Source of the DNA: Kitasatospora sp. NBC_00374
Lineage (GTDB): Bacteria; Actinomycetota; Actinomycetes; Streptomycetales; Streptomycetaceae
DNA: 64,000 nt
Direction of reading: 5' to 3'
Assembly (NCBI RefSeq): GCF_041434935.1
Contig: NZ_CP107964.1
Span: 8,477,001 to 8,541,000, forward strand
Part shown: piece by piece, positions 9,089 through 18,208 of the stretch
Layout of the letters: each line of letters starts with the position of its first letter
Numbering within the stretch: position 1 is the first letter of the stretch
Made by a program: the position numbers and the translations under genes
The notes under the pieces: model-generated
Databases searched by the model: none
What the model saw: the letters and a program-made list of their open reading frames with translations, nothing else
What the model was told of the DNA's origin: nothing

Positions 9089-10720
9089 ATGTCCTCACAC
9101 GCCCGTACTCGGGTCCCGAAGGCGGCCATCGCCGCCTCGGCGGCCCTGCTCCTCGTCGGCATACCGGCGCTGGCGCAGGCCACCACCTCGACGGCCGGCA
9201 CCACCACCCCGGCGGGAGCCGCCGCCGACTCGCCGACCCTTGCGAGCCGCGCCCAACTGCTGTCCGACGCAAGGCTTCAGAGCGCCCTGCTCGCCAAGTC
9301 GCTGGGTCTCAGTGACCCGGAGAAGTTGATCGCCAAGGACGCGTTCCGTGACGCCGACGGCACCCGGCACCTGCGCTACGAGCGCACCTACCGCGACCTG
9401 CCCGTCCTCGGCGGCGACCTGATCGTGCACCAGGCCGCGAACGGCTCGGCGAAGAGCGTCGACCGCGCCGCCAAGGCCTCGCTCGACGGCCTCGCCACCA
9501 CCCCCGCCCTGTCCGCTCCCAGGGCGCAGGCCACCGCCCTTGCCGCCGAGGCCGGTTCCACCGTCCAGGCCGCGCCGCGCTTGGTGGTCTGGGCGGCGAA
9601 GGGCACGCCAACCCTCGCCTGGGAGACCGTGGTCGCCAGCAGGCAGAAGGACGGCACTCCGAGCAAGCTTCACGTCGTCGCCGACGCCAAGAGCGGCGCG
9701 GTGCTCCAGAAGTTCGAGGGCATCGAGACAGGCAGTGGCAAGGGCGTGTTCGTCGGCAGTGTCGACCTCGCCACCACCCAGTCCGGTTCGCAGTACCAGC
9801 TGAAGGACGACAGCCGCGGCGGCCAGTCCGCCACCGACATGGCTAACGGCACCTCCGGCAACGGCACGCCGTTCGCCAACTCCACCGACAAGTGGGGCGA
9901 TGGGACGGCCGGCAACCGCGAATCCGCGGCCGTGGACGCCTACTTCGGCGCCGCCAAGACCTGGGACTTCTACAAGAACACGTTCAAGCGCAACGGCATC
10001 CGCAACGATGGCGTCGGCGCGCTCAGCCGGGTGCACTACGACAAGGGCTACGTCAACGCGTTCTGGGACGACTCCTGCTTCTGCATGACCTACGGCGACG
10101 GCCAGAATGACAGCGCCCCGCTCACCGAGATCGACGTCGCGGGCCACGAGATGACGCACGGTGTCACCTCGGCCACCGCGAACCTCAACTACTCGGGGGA
10201 GTCCGGCGGTCTGAACGAGGCGACCTCCGACATCATGGGCACGATGGTCGAGTGGTACGCCAACCTGCCCGGCAACCCGCCGAACTACTGGATCGGCGAA
10301 CTGATCAACCTCAACGGAGACCACAAGCCGCTGCGGTACATGGACCAGCCGTCCAAGGACGGCAACTCCGCCGACTCCTGGTCCGACGGCGTGGGCAACC
10401 TCGACGTGCACTACTCCTCGGGCGTGGCCAACCACTTCTTCTACCTGCTGTCCGAGGGCGGCGGCAGTAAGAGCATCAACGGCTTCGACTACAACAGCCC
10501 GACGGCGAACAGCATTTCGGTCACCGGCATCGGTCGGGACAAGGCCGCGCAGGTCTGGTACCGGGCGCTCACCACCTACTTCACCTCCACCACCGACTAC
10601 AAGGGCGCCCGCGACGCGACGATCAAGGCCGCGGGCGACCTGTACGGCGCGGGGTCCACCGAGGCCAAGCAGGTCGCCACCGCCTGGGCCGCGGTCAACG
10701 TCGGCTCGCTGCCCAGCTGA
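9089..10720 (+). CDS. Secreted M4-family (thermolysin-like) zinc metallopeptidase
   Basis: This 543-residue protease precursor begins MSSHARTRVPKAAIAASAAL, a signal peptide with basic n-region, hydrophobic core and AxA-type cleavage near residue 28. A FTP/PepSY-like propeptide follows (about 50-210: YERTYRDLPVLGGDLIVH). The mature enzyme has the M4 zinc motif HEMTHG (about residue 352), the second motif NEATSD giving the third zinc ligand, and the downstream catalytic histidine region (VHYSSGVANHFFYLLSEG). The ATG at 9089 is chosen because GAAGGAG lies 5 bases upstream; the 5-codon longer frame would overlap that site. It probably digests external protein. A strong terminator follows, so it is monocistronic. 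Confidence 0.95.
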   Translation: MSSHARTRVPKAAIAASAALLLVGIPALAQATTSTAGTTTPAGAAADSPTLASRAQLLSDARLQSALLAKSLGLSDPEKLIAKDAFRDADGTRHLRYERTYRDLPVLGGDLIVHQAANGSAKSVDRAAKASLDGLATTPALSAPRAQATALAAEAGSTVQAAPRLVVWAAKGTPTLAWETVVASRQKDGTPSKLHVVADAKSGAVLQKFEGIETGSGKGVFVGSVDLATTQSGSQYQLKDDSRGGQSATDMANGTSGNGTPFANSTDKWGDGTAGNRESAAVDAYFGAAKTWDFYKNTFKRNGIRNDGVGALSRVHYDKGYVNAFWDDSCFCMTYGDGQNDSAPLTEIDVAGHEMTHGVTSATANLNYSGESGGLNEATSDIMGTMVEWYANLPGNPPNYWIGELINLNGDHKPLRYMDQPSKDGNSADSWSDGVGNLDVHYSSGVANHFFYLLSEGGGSKSINGFDYNSPTANSISVTGIGRDKAAQVWYRALTTYFTSTTDYKGARDATIKAAGDLYGAGSTEAKQVATAWAAVNVGSLPS

Positions 10721-10760
10721 TCAATAGACACCCGGAAGACCGACACCCGGAATAGCCTTC

Positions 10761-10795
10761 GGCGTCCTGCCCGCTCGTTGAGCGGGCAGGACGCC
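10761..10795. terminator. Perfect 16-bp terminator hairpin
   Basis: GGCGTCCTGCCCGCTC, a GTT loop, then GAGCGGGCAGGACGCC pair without mismatch, 40 bases after the metallopeptidase stop. It lacks a U-run, as most Streptomyces terminators do. Confidence 0.9.
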
Positions 10796-10844
10796 ACACA
10801 ATTTTCGGCTCTGTTCCGTAGTCGGTGGTGACGCTGCGTCCTCG

Positions 10845-11864
10845 CTATCGGAGGAGGATGCGGTGGCGGAGGAGGTTGAATCCGGCCCGGCCGTGCGTCT
10901 GGCGCGTGATCCGCTTGGCTCGCGTGTTGACGCCTTCGGTGCGGCCGTTGTGGTACGGGAGGGTGGGGCCGGCGTCTACGGCGGCGCGGTCGAGTTCGAG
11001 GCCGTTGCAGAAGCTGTGCAGGTGGGGCAGGTCGGTGGCGCGGACTGCCGTGATCCGGTCGGTGAGCTTGGCGTCGTTGCCCTCGGCTGGGGCCAGTATC
11101 TGCGCGAACTCGTGGGTGAGGCAAGCGAGTTCGGTCATCTCGGGGCAGGCTTTGGTGAGTTCCCGCAGGAGCGCGGTGTCCTTGTCCCGCAGGTTCTCGG
11201 GGCGGGTGAGCAGGAGGCGGGCGAAGCGCTGCGGGGTGGTCACCGGTCGCTCGCCTTCGGCGCGGCCCTGGGTGATGTAGCGGTAGAGCAGGTTGAGGCT
11301 GCCGGAGTAGCCCAGTTCCTGGATTTCCCGGAAGAGTTGGAGGACGGGGACGGCCGGGTCCTGTGCACGGCGGTCGCGGAGGTGGTCGCGGTAGGGGTCG
11401 ACGAGCGTGGGTCTGTAGCGGGGCGCGCGGCGGTCGCCGGTGGGCTCCTGCATGCGGGCGTACCGCTTTACCGTGTTCAGGGCGACGTCGAGGCAACGGG
11501 CGCATTCGAGCAGGCCGACGCCCTTGCCGAGGAGGTCGTGGACCTTGTGCCAGCGCGCGCGGGTGCTCTGCTCGCGTGGGCCTCCGGGCCGGGCGGGGTT
11601 GACGGCGGTGGCCCAGCAGGAGGCGTGCGAGCGGACTTCGGCCAGGACCTTGCCGCACATGTTGCTCCACAGGCGCCATCTGTCGCTGACCTGCACCGCT
11701 TCGGGGAGGGCCTGGCAGATCGCCTCGCCGTAGGTGGCAGAGCCGTCGCGGCAGACGTACTCGGCTCCGGGATGTGCGCGCAGCCACGCGACCAGGGTCT
11801 GGGCGGTGCGGTCGGGCAGGACGTCGATCCGCTCACCGGTCTCGGCGTCGGTGATGTGCGACAT
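10845..11864 (-). pseudogene. ISL3-family transposase, N-terminal part lost
   Basis: The frame covers the DDE_Tnp_ISL3 domain from ITDAETGERIDVLPDRTAQTLVAWLRAHPG (shown split: TGERIDVLPDR, AQTLVAWLRAHPG), with the second D in YVCRDGSATYGEA, the HTH insert (LGKGVGLLECARCLDVALNTVKRYA) and the final NGRTEGVNTRAKRITRQTHGR motif carrying the catalytic glutamate. The N-terminal zinc-finger and first-aspartate region (about 150-190 residues) is missing. The possible left end is GGCTCTGTTCCG at 10808; a weak match, GGCTCTGAACC on the opposite strand, ends at 11902. This suggests an internally deleted element rather than a simple end truncation. Confidence 0.8.
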
Positions 11865-11981
11865 CCCGCGAGTTCCCCTGATCCTGGGTGAGGTTCAGAG
11901 CCTGTGGCCAGGGGGTTCTGTCTCTTTCGAGTGCCTTGGTGCCGGGTGACGTAACTTCGTGATTCCTGAAGCGTTCTCATC

Positions 11982-13106
11982 TTGTCCGACCGAACCACGG
12001 CCCGGGCGAAGGGGAGGAGGCTCGGGTTGGCTTCGCTGGCGATCGTTCGGGATCTGCGCGAACAGCGGGCGCCGGTCTCGGCTGAGGAGTTGGAGCGGCT
12101 CGAGACGGATGTGCTGGCTGGGTTCGTGCTGGCGCGGGCCTCGGCCGGCCTGGCGGACAGCACCATCCGCGGGGACGTCGGGAACCTGGAACAGATGCGG
12201 ACCTGGTTCGGTCAGCCGCTGTGGGACATGGAGCCGAAGGATGTGGACGCCTACTTCGGCCGGGTGCTGCGTGGTTCACCCAGCGGGACCCGTCTGGCCC
12301 GGTCCCAGGCCCTGACCACGTACTTCGCGTTCCTGGAACTGCGGCACAAGGTCGAGATCCACCAAATGACCGGCCGGGTGGCCGAGTGCCCGATCGACGA
12401 GATGAACCGGCCACGCGGGAGCAAGGATGCTCAGCTGCGGATCCCGCCCAACGCCGACGAGGTCGCCGCGTTGTTCACCGGGTGGGGCGGGGACCTGGCG
12501 ACATGCCGGAAGTCCGGCCCCACAGCCCGGAATTACGCGGCTGCCAAGCTTATGGCCGAGGTCGGGCTGCGGGTCAACGAAGCCCGCCGCCTCGACCTCG
12601 GGGACATCAAGTGGGACCTGGGCAGGTTCGGCAAACTGCACGTCCGCTACGGCAAGGGCTCGCGGGGCTCGGGCCCGCGTGAGCGCATGGTGCCGTTGAT
12701 CAATAATGCCGGACGGACGCTCCAATGGTTCATCGAGGACGTCTGGGGCCAGTTCGGCGGCGACCACACTCGCCCCGGAGCCCCGCTCTTCCCCTCTGAA
12801 CGCAAGAGCGCGGACGGATCGCCGCGACGTTTGGGAGATGATGCCCTGCGGTCCGGCCTCGCTGATGCGGCAACAGCCCATCTGCCAGGCTGGGCAGACA
12901 AGTTGACGCCGCATGTCCTTCGGCACTTCTGCGCGTCCGAGCTGTACCTGAACGGCCTGGATCTGATCTCGATCCAGGAGGTCTTGGGCCATTCCTGGAT
13001 CGCCACGACGATGCGGTACGTCCACGTGCACCGCACTCGGGTCGAGGACGCCTGGACGGCCGGGCACGAGCGAGCGGCACAGCGGCTGGGAGGTCTGGTC
13101 CGATGA
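11982..13106 (+). CDS. Tyrosine recombinase / site-specific integrase
   Basis: This 374-residue XerC/XerD-like recombinase has an N-terminal SAM-like core-binding domain (about 35-140: ARASAGLADSTIRGDVGNL) and a catalytic domain with R in VGLRVNEARRLDLGDIKW, H-x-x-R in LTPHVLRHFCASELY, and H...Y in EVLGHSWIATTMRYVHV (R, HLR, H, Y all present). TTG at 11982 is the first start after an in-frame stop; another TTG at 12028 has a better GGGGAGGAGG site. The next gene overlaps its stop by ATGA. It moves or excises DNA between short target sites; its att sites were not identified. Confidence 0.9.
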   Translation: MSDRTTARAKGRRLGLASLAIVRDLREQRAPVSAEELERLETDVLAGFVLARASAGLADSTIRGDVGNLEQMRTWFGQPLWDMEPKDVDAYFGRVLRGSPSGTRLARSQALTTYFAFLELRHKVEIHQMTGRVAECPIDEMNRPRGSKDAQLRIPPNADEVAALFTGWGGDLATCRKSGPTARNYAAAKLMAEVGLRVNEARRLDLGDIKWDLGRFGKLHVRYGKGSRGSGPRERMVPLINNAGRTLQWFIEDVWGQFGGDHTRPGAPLFPSERKSADGSPRRLGDDALRSGLADAATAHLPGWADKLTPHVLRHFCASELYLNGLDLISIQEVLGHSWIATTMRYVHVHRTRVEDAWTAGHERAAQRLGGLVR

Positions 13107-13432
13107 GGTGGAACCTCCGGCTGACGGCGGCGAACCGGGGCATCTGGAAGGCATCCGACCTGCAAAGGAGCCTGGCCGAGCATGGCCTGGTGATCTCGGC
13201 AGGGAAGATGTCGGGACTGTGGTCCGGCCAGCCGGTCTCCCTCAAACTCGACGACCTGGACGTGATCTGCGTGGTCCTCGGCTGCGAGGTCGGTGAGCTG
13301 CTGGTGCCCGAGCCGCAGAAGGTGTCCCGGCCCGGCCAGGAGGAAGGGCTGCAGGCGACAGTGGCTTCCAGCGGGAGGACGTCCGCCGTGGTGCCCCGGC
13401 GTCGTGACGGCCGATCACTCCCTTCGATGTGA
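13103..13432 (+). CDS. XRE/HTH_26-type small DNA-binding protein
   Basis: The ATG overlaps the integrase stop (ATGA), implying translational coupling. The 109-residue product has a lambda-repressor-like HTH: IWKASDLQRSLAEHGLVISAGKMSGLWSG then LKLDDLDVICVVLGCEVGELL (shown in parts), the usual Streptomyces HTH_26 pattern. Location suggests control of the recombinase or a directionality role. This is inference; the C-terminal 35 residues are low-complexity. Confidence 0.8.
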   Translation: MRWNLRLTAANRGIWKASDLQRSLAEHGLVISAGKMSGLWSGQPVSLKLDDLDVICVVLGCEVGELLVPEPQKVSRPGQEEGLQATVASSGRTSAVVPRRRDGRSLPSM

Positions 13433-13445
13433 CGGGCGGGGGACG

Positions 13446-13934
13446 TTGACACCGCCCCGGGCGGACAAGCCGCCGGCATCCTGCAGAGCCTGCTTCTCCT
13501 GGGGGCAGTTGCCTGGATGGTCCTGCCGGGCCTGCTACACGTTCGCTCGCCTGCACGAGGTGGGCGAGTGCTCGGCCTGCCGCCGGTCCGTACCGACGAA
13601 GAAGGGCTACCGCCGGCTGTGCTGGCTCCAGGCGAGTCTGGAGGCGAAGAGCAACGGAGAGGTCGTCGTTCTCGCGCCCTATCTTGCACGGCTGCAGCAC
13701 CAGCAGCTGTTCCTCGCCAGGATGCATCGCATCCGCCAGCCCGGTCCTCTGCTCGGCAAAGCCGGCCGCCGCCCTCCGCGAGCGCGACGCGCGACGGAGC
13801 CCGCACGCCCGCCGTCCCCGTGGGCCCAGCTGTCGTGCTCGACGTGCCCCGGGACTACCGGCGCTTCGACCGCCATCGTGATCAGGACCTGGGCAATCCC
13901 TGGCTGGTCCAGGCACGTCAGCCGCCGACGATGA
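13446..13934 (+). pseudogene. Zinc-ribbon protein of the integrase cassette, 3'-truncated
   Basis: The frame carries four cysteine pairs in about 45 residues (CRACFSWGQLPGWSCRACYT, ECSACRRSV, then LCWLQASLEAKSNGE), a compact multi-ribbon zinc-binding region, followed by LARLQHQQLFLARMHRIRQ. After about 13780 the sequence turns into the tail of the opposite-strand MFS gene, so the third gene of this cassette is cut. TTG at 13446 follows GCGGGGGA; GTG at 13404 is in frame too. The function is unknown; the conserved placement after integrase and XRE suggests a recombination partner. Confidence 0.6.
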
Positions 13935-15268
13935 GGATCAGGACGACGATGCCGACGATCGTGACGGCGAATCCCGTGAGGATGAGGGTGCGCTGGGGGT
14001 GACGCTGGGCGAGGCGTTCGGCGGCGAGGGAGGACACGAGGATCCCCAGGGTGGCGGCGGTGAAGATGATGCCGGTCTGGATCGCGTCGTAGCTGCGGAC
14101 GACCGGTGAAGGACACCCCCATCAGGAGCAGCCACTGGGTGTTCTGGGTGACGAGTCCGAGGTTGGAGGTGCGGCTGCGGAACAGGCTGGTGGACAGCAG
14201 TGGTTCATTGCCGGCGCGTTCCCGGGCGCGGACCCATCGGAAGAAGCCCGCGAGGAAGAGTGCGCCGAGGGCGAGCAGGGCGAGCATCAGCCAGATGTTG
14301 TTGTCGGCGGCCAGGATGCCGGTGACGACGAGGACGAGGCCGACGGCGGACAGGACGGTGCCGACGGTGTCGAACGGGAGGGTCGGGTCCGGCGGGAGGG
14401 GGTCCTCGATGCGACGGCTCAGGACGATGATCACGGCGATGACCAGGGCCTGGAACACGAAGGCGGCCCGCCAGCTGAGCGCGGAGGTGATGAGGCCGCC
14501 GATCAGCGGGCCAGCGGCGGCGCCGATGCCTCCGAGCCCCATGTCGGCCGGGGGTCCCTGGGAGACGGCGATCTCGCGGCCGGCGGCCTTGTCCTCGATG
14601 AGCTTCTTGACCTGTTCCTCGAAGGTGTCGTGGTAGTCGTCGGGGTTCCAGTCGATGGCGAGCATGTCGATGAGCTGCTCGGCGGTGCTGAGCTCCTGGC
14701 CGCTGTACTTCGTCTCGCCGGTGGGGAGGTTGTCGATCTCGCGGTGGGGGTCTCGGACCTCGTCGGCGAAGTGCATGGTGTGCAGCTCCAGCAGGCCGTT
14801 CTCGGCGCGGACCGCGGTGAGGTACTCCTTGCCGCGCATCGCGAACATCGCGAGGCCGACCCGGTTGCTCTTCTCCAGCGCCTTGGTGAGCAGCCCGTAG
14901 ATCTTGGCGTACTCCTTGCCCTTGGGGCCGAGGTAGTACGTCTTGTCGAAGAAGATCGGATCGACCTCGGAGAGGTCGACGAACCCGGACACGTCGATGG
15001 TGCGGGAGCGGCCGGGGGAGATCTGCTCCAGCTCGTCCGGCTCGACGATGACGTACTCGCCGGAGGCGAGCTCGTAGCCCTTCACGATGTCGCCGAACTC
15101 GACCTCCTCGCCGGTGCGCTCGTTGACCCGCTTGTTGCGGACCCGGTCCGAGGTGCCGCGCTCCAGCTGGTGGAAGCGCACCGTGTGGCTGTCGGTGGCG
15201 GTGTACAGCGACACCGGCACCGTCACCAGCCCGAACGTCAGCACACCCGTCCACACAGGCCTGGCCAT
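13918..15268 (-). pseudogene. Chimera of Ku (N-terminal 240 aa) and DHA2-type MFS transporter
   Basis: ATG at 15268 (GGAAGGGGG site) starts a normal bacterial Ku: MARPVWTGVLTFGLVTVPVS, EVDPIFFDKTYYLGP, and HTFEEQVKKLIEDKAAGREI-like residues to about 238. The frame then passes without a stop into an MFS exporter, from GLGGIGAAAGPLIGGLITSA through several membrane segments to LLLMGVSFT at about 14107. There a frameshift occurs; the true MFS ending (YDAIQTGIIFTAATLGIL to LILIVGG) continues in another frame to the stop at 13918. The Ku core is nearly whole but its C-terminal DNA-end and LigD-interaction tail is lost, and the transporter lacks its first half. The join is at about 14536-14555. Confidence 0.85.
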
Positions 15269-15592
15269 CGCGGCCCCCTTCCATCGATATTCGTGCAGGC
15301 ACGGAGGCGGACCCCGGCTCCGCCTCGGGGGGATCAGCCACAGAGCAGGGGTCCACCACCCCCAGCCTGCACGGCCGACCCCAAGGCGGCACGGACTGCT
15401 GCGCCGTCGGGGGCGCGGGCCGCGGCGCGCAGGGCAGGCGTTCGCACACGGGGACGTTTGACCAGCAGTGTCCTGGGCAAACGGCTCGACCTGGGCCGGC
15501 CAGTCGGACCATTACAGGCCGGCCGCACCGGATCGCCACGCCCAGGCCGCGGGCCCCCGTTGGCCCCTTCACGTGCACCAGGGGTGTTCCTC

Positions 15593-15796
15593 ATGACCAC
15601 AACGCGTCGGGATCTCGCGACATTGGGGGAGACCATCGAGCCGGCCGACGTGCTCGCGCCGTCGGTGCAGGAGCGAGTGCGCCGGTTGGTGGCGTCCCGT
15701 GCCAGGGACCGGGATGACTGCCGGATGCTCCTGGAGGCCCTGGGCCTGGCCGCCCCGGACGAGCCGGATCCGATCCTCGCGTCCGGGGATCGATAG
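15593..15796 (+). CDS. Small hypothetical protein (67 aa)
   Basis: ATG at 15593 follows GGGGTG. The product, MTTTRRDLATLGETIEPADV and onward, is mainly helical and charged (VQERVRRLVASRARDRDDCRML), with no membrane segment. It looks coding by codon pattern, but no family is recognised. It is divergent from the Ku chimera and convergent with the DNA ligase. Confidence 0.5.
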   Translation: MTTTRRDLATLGETIEPADVLAPSVQERVRRLVASRARDRDDCRMLLEALGLAAPDEPDPILASGDR

Positions 15797-15940
15797 CTGC
15801 CGAGGACGCCAGACGGCGCCGGGGCGGTACTGCTCACCGTCCCGGCGCCGACGTCGGCTGTCTCAGTGCCGCGTCAACGTACCGGACGCCGCCGACGGCG
15901 TGGGATCCAGGCCCGCAACCACGCGAGAAGGCGGCTGGCG

Positions 15941-16888
15941 TCAGTGCTGCTGGAGCTGGTCGGCGGTCAGGTCGGCTCTGGCGCGGACCGGTCGGGGCCG
16001 ATGTCGGAATCGGCCGAATTCGGTGGGGGTGGCCTGGGCGGTCTCGATTTCCAGGATGACGTCGGGCAGGACGGGCTGGTACAGGAAGGACGGCTGGCCG
16101 GGCAGGCCGGCGACGGTGCCGGGCAGTTCGGCGAGGCCCTCGCCGGCGGGGCGGAGCAGCGGCGCGAGTTCGGCGCGCAGGCGGGTGCCGAGGGGGAGGG
16201 TGACGCCGACCGGCCGGAGCCGGCCGCGGGCGTCGGGTTGGGCGATGACGGCGGCCTGCTGTTCCGGGGTGGTGCCGGTGATGCCGACGACGACTGCGTC
16301 GGTGGTGTGTCTGCGGCGCCACTTGGTCCAGCCGGAGCCGTAGCGGGGGAGGTAGGGACGGTCGGCGGGCTTGGCGACGACGCCTTCGACGCCTCCGCCG
16401 AGGTCGCCGACCCACCCTCGGGCCAGAGTGGGATCCTCGCTGGTGGGCAGCGTTTGCAGGGTGCGGTAGCCGCTGTCCAGGACGTCGAGCACGCGTTGAT
16501 GGCGTTCGGCGTGGGGGCGTGGGCGCCAGTCGTTGGTGAGGCCGAGCAGGTCGAAGGCGGCGTAGTGGACGGTGAAGGGCTCGCCGCGGCGGGGGCCGCC
16601 GCCGGCCCGGGTCTGGAGCAGGGCGAAGGACAGTGAGCCGTCGGGCAGGACCGCGAGCACCTCGCCGTCCAGCGTTGCCTCCGGGAGCCGGCGGGCGACC
16701 TGGAGGAGGTCGGCGAAGGTCCGGCCTAGATCGGTGCCGTGCCGGGAGACCAACTGCGCGTCCGGCCCGGTGCGCAGGATGGCCCGCCAGCCGTCGACCT
16801 TCGCGGACAGAAGCAGATCCGGGCCGGTCGGGAAGTCCTCCACGGGCCGGGCCAGGGCGATGTCGATGGGCAGTTCGAACGGTGGCAC
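15941..16888 (-). CDS. ATP-dependent DNA ligase (LigC/LigD-ligase-like)
   Basis: The product is about 315 residues if started at GTG 16888 (VPPFELPIDIALARPVEDFP); the frame is open to 16966, but the extra 26 residues look non-coding. Motif I with the adenylated lysine is SAKVDGWR, motif III-like is LDGEVLAVLPDG, motif IIIa is VHYAAFDLL, motif IV is EGVVAKP and motif V is GWTKWRRRH. An OB-fold region follows (about 230-310). It seals nicks and, in bacteria, often works with Ku in end joining. The nearby Ku is broken, so any partner must be elsewhere. The enzyme itself looks intact. Confidence 0.88.
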   Translation of the reverse strand: MPPFELPIDIALARPVEDFPTGPDLLLSAKVDGWRAILRTGPDAQLVSRHGTDLGRTFADLLQVARRLPEATLDGEVLAVLPDGSLSFALLQTRAGGGPRRGEPFTVHYAAFDLLGLTNDWRPRPHAERHQRVLDVLDSGYRTLQTLPTSEDPTLARGWVGDLGGGVEGVVAKPADRPYLPRYGSGWTKWRRRHTTDAVVVGITGTTPEQQAAVIAQPDARGRLRPVGVTLPLGTRLRAELAPLLRPAGEGLAELPGTVAGLPGQPSFLYQPVLPDVILEIETAQATPTEFGRFRHRPRPVRARADLTADQLQQH

Positions 16889-16983
16889 ATCAGGTTGATA
16901 CCCGGCTGGGATGAATCCTGACCTGCGCGGACAGTTACCAGTAGCGAGCGGGGAAGGCTTGCGCAAAAGGGAACACGAGTTCG

Positions 16984-17316
16984 ATGCTCAGCACCACCCC
17001 CGCCCCGACCTACTACGGTCGCCCGCGTCAACTCGAGCACCGGCCGGGGGACGCGGAACGCGCGCCGCGTGAGCTCCTGGACGCCGGCGGGCAGCGCCGC
17101 GAGGACCGCACCTGGCGTCTGGTCCACATCCGCGTCGGCGGCCAGTGGCACTCCGGCCTGCTCACCGTCTGGGCCCGTCCGGCCGGCAGCGCCGTGTGGG
17201 TCGCGCACGTTCGCTGGGGCGAAGACCTGGCGTGGGGCTGGTTCATCTACGACCCCGCGACCATCCGCATCGCCCCCACTCCACCCGAAGAACCCGAACC
17301 AGGCCACCGGCCATGA
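16984..17316 (+). CDS. Conserved hypothetical protein upstream of imuA-like gene
   Basis: The 110-residue protein contains RTWRLVHIRVGGQWHSGLLT, VWVAHVRWGEDLAWGWFIYD: a small beta-rich domain with many tryptophans. Streptomyces genomes often place such a gene before a RecA-like imuA and a Y-family polymerase, and here it overlaps the imuA-like start by ATGA. The role is unknown; a link to translesion synthesis comes only from context. Confidence 0.7.
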   Translation: MLSTTPAPTYYGRPRQLEHRPGDAERAPRELLDAGGQRREDRTWRLVHIRVGGQWHSGLLTVWARPAGSAVWVAHVRWGEDLAWGWFIYDPATIRIAPTPPEEPEPGHRP

Positions 17317-17690
17317 CCACTCCCGCCTCCGTCCCCGCCGGCGAGCCGACCCGAGCCGAGCGCCTCGCCGCCCTCCTGGAACAGACCGACCCGGCCGCCC
17401 GGCTGCGCACCGGCACCAGCCCACCGGTCCACCAGGAGCTGGTGCCGCTGCTTCCCGACGGCGGCCTGGGCCCGGGCACCGCGGTCGAGGTGACCGACGC
17501 CGGGCTGCTCCTCGCGCTGGCCGGCGGCGCCGGGACCTGGGCGGCGGTCGTCGGGATGCCCGACCTCGGACTGCCGCCGCCCACTCCTACGGCCTCGGCA
17601 CGCTGCTCCTGGTCGACGACCCGGGCACCGACACCTGGACTGAGGTGCAGGCCGGCAGGCGATCTGCGGTCGGACTTCACCGCGTCCTGC
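17313..17690 (+). pseudogene. ImuA/RecA-like protein, truncated and frameshifted
   Basis: The frame starts MTTPASVPAGEPTRAERLAA and continues VPLLPDGGLGPGTAVEVTDAGLLLALAGG, then AAVVGMPDLGLP. This is the N-terminal region of the RecA-like protein found before imuB and dnaE2 in actinobacteria. After GLPPP a small deletion shifts the frame; the expected continuation YGLGTLLLVDDPGTDTWTEV is readable in the next frame and ends near 17650. The rest of the gene, imuB and dnaE2 are absent. Confidence 0.65.
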
Positions 17691-17782
17691 GCCGGGAGCG
17701 GGGCCGGCCGGTGACGACACGAAGGCCTCCCCTGCGGCGCTCGTGGACGGGCGTGCCGTTGCCGGCTGGCAGGATCGTCGGC

Positions 17783-18208
17783 ATGACGGTGCTGCTCCTG
17801 TCCGACATCGAACGAGCCGTTCGCGGCAGTTGGGGGGCCGACACGTGCCCTCCTGAGTTCCGGCCCCACTGGGACCGGGACAATCCGGCCCGGCAACAGT
17901 GTGCCGTGACGGCCCTGGTGCTGAACGACCTGCTCGGTGGAGAGCTCGTCCGCGGAGAGGTCCACGTGGCTGGGGAACGTGTGGACTACCACTGGTGGAA
18001 CCGTCTGGGCATGAGCGTCGAGATCGACCTCACGCGGGAGCAGTTCCGGCGGGAGGAGACCATCACCGCCGCTGTCGTCGTTCCCCGACCGCCCATCGCC
18101 CAGTGGCGCAGGCATCGTGCGCAGTACGAGCTTCTCCGCGATCGCGTCGTTGAGCGGCTCGGCCGACAGCAACCGGCTCCCTCATCACCTACGGAGCTGA
18201 TCCTCTGA
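17783..18208 (+). CDS. YunG-family protein
   Basis: The 141-residue product has the family pattern SWGADTCPPEFRPHWDRDNPA, RQQCAVTALVLNDLLGGEL, VDYHWWNRLGMSVEIDLTREQF. A conserved cysteine (QCAVTAL), histidine (YHWWN) and aspartate (EIDLT) suggest a papain-like or transglutaminase-like catalytic triad, but no substrate is known. ATG at 17783 is the natural start at the family's usual length. It may be a stand-alone gene; nothing upstream is co-oriented except the imuA remnant. Confidence 0.75.
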   Translation: MTVLLLSDIERAVRGSWGADTCPPEFRPHWDRDNPARQQCAVTALVLNDLLGGELVRGEVHVAGERVDYHWWNRLGMSVEIDLTREQFRREETITAAVVVPRPPIAQWRRHRAQYELLRDRVVERLGRQQPAPSSPTELIL

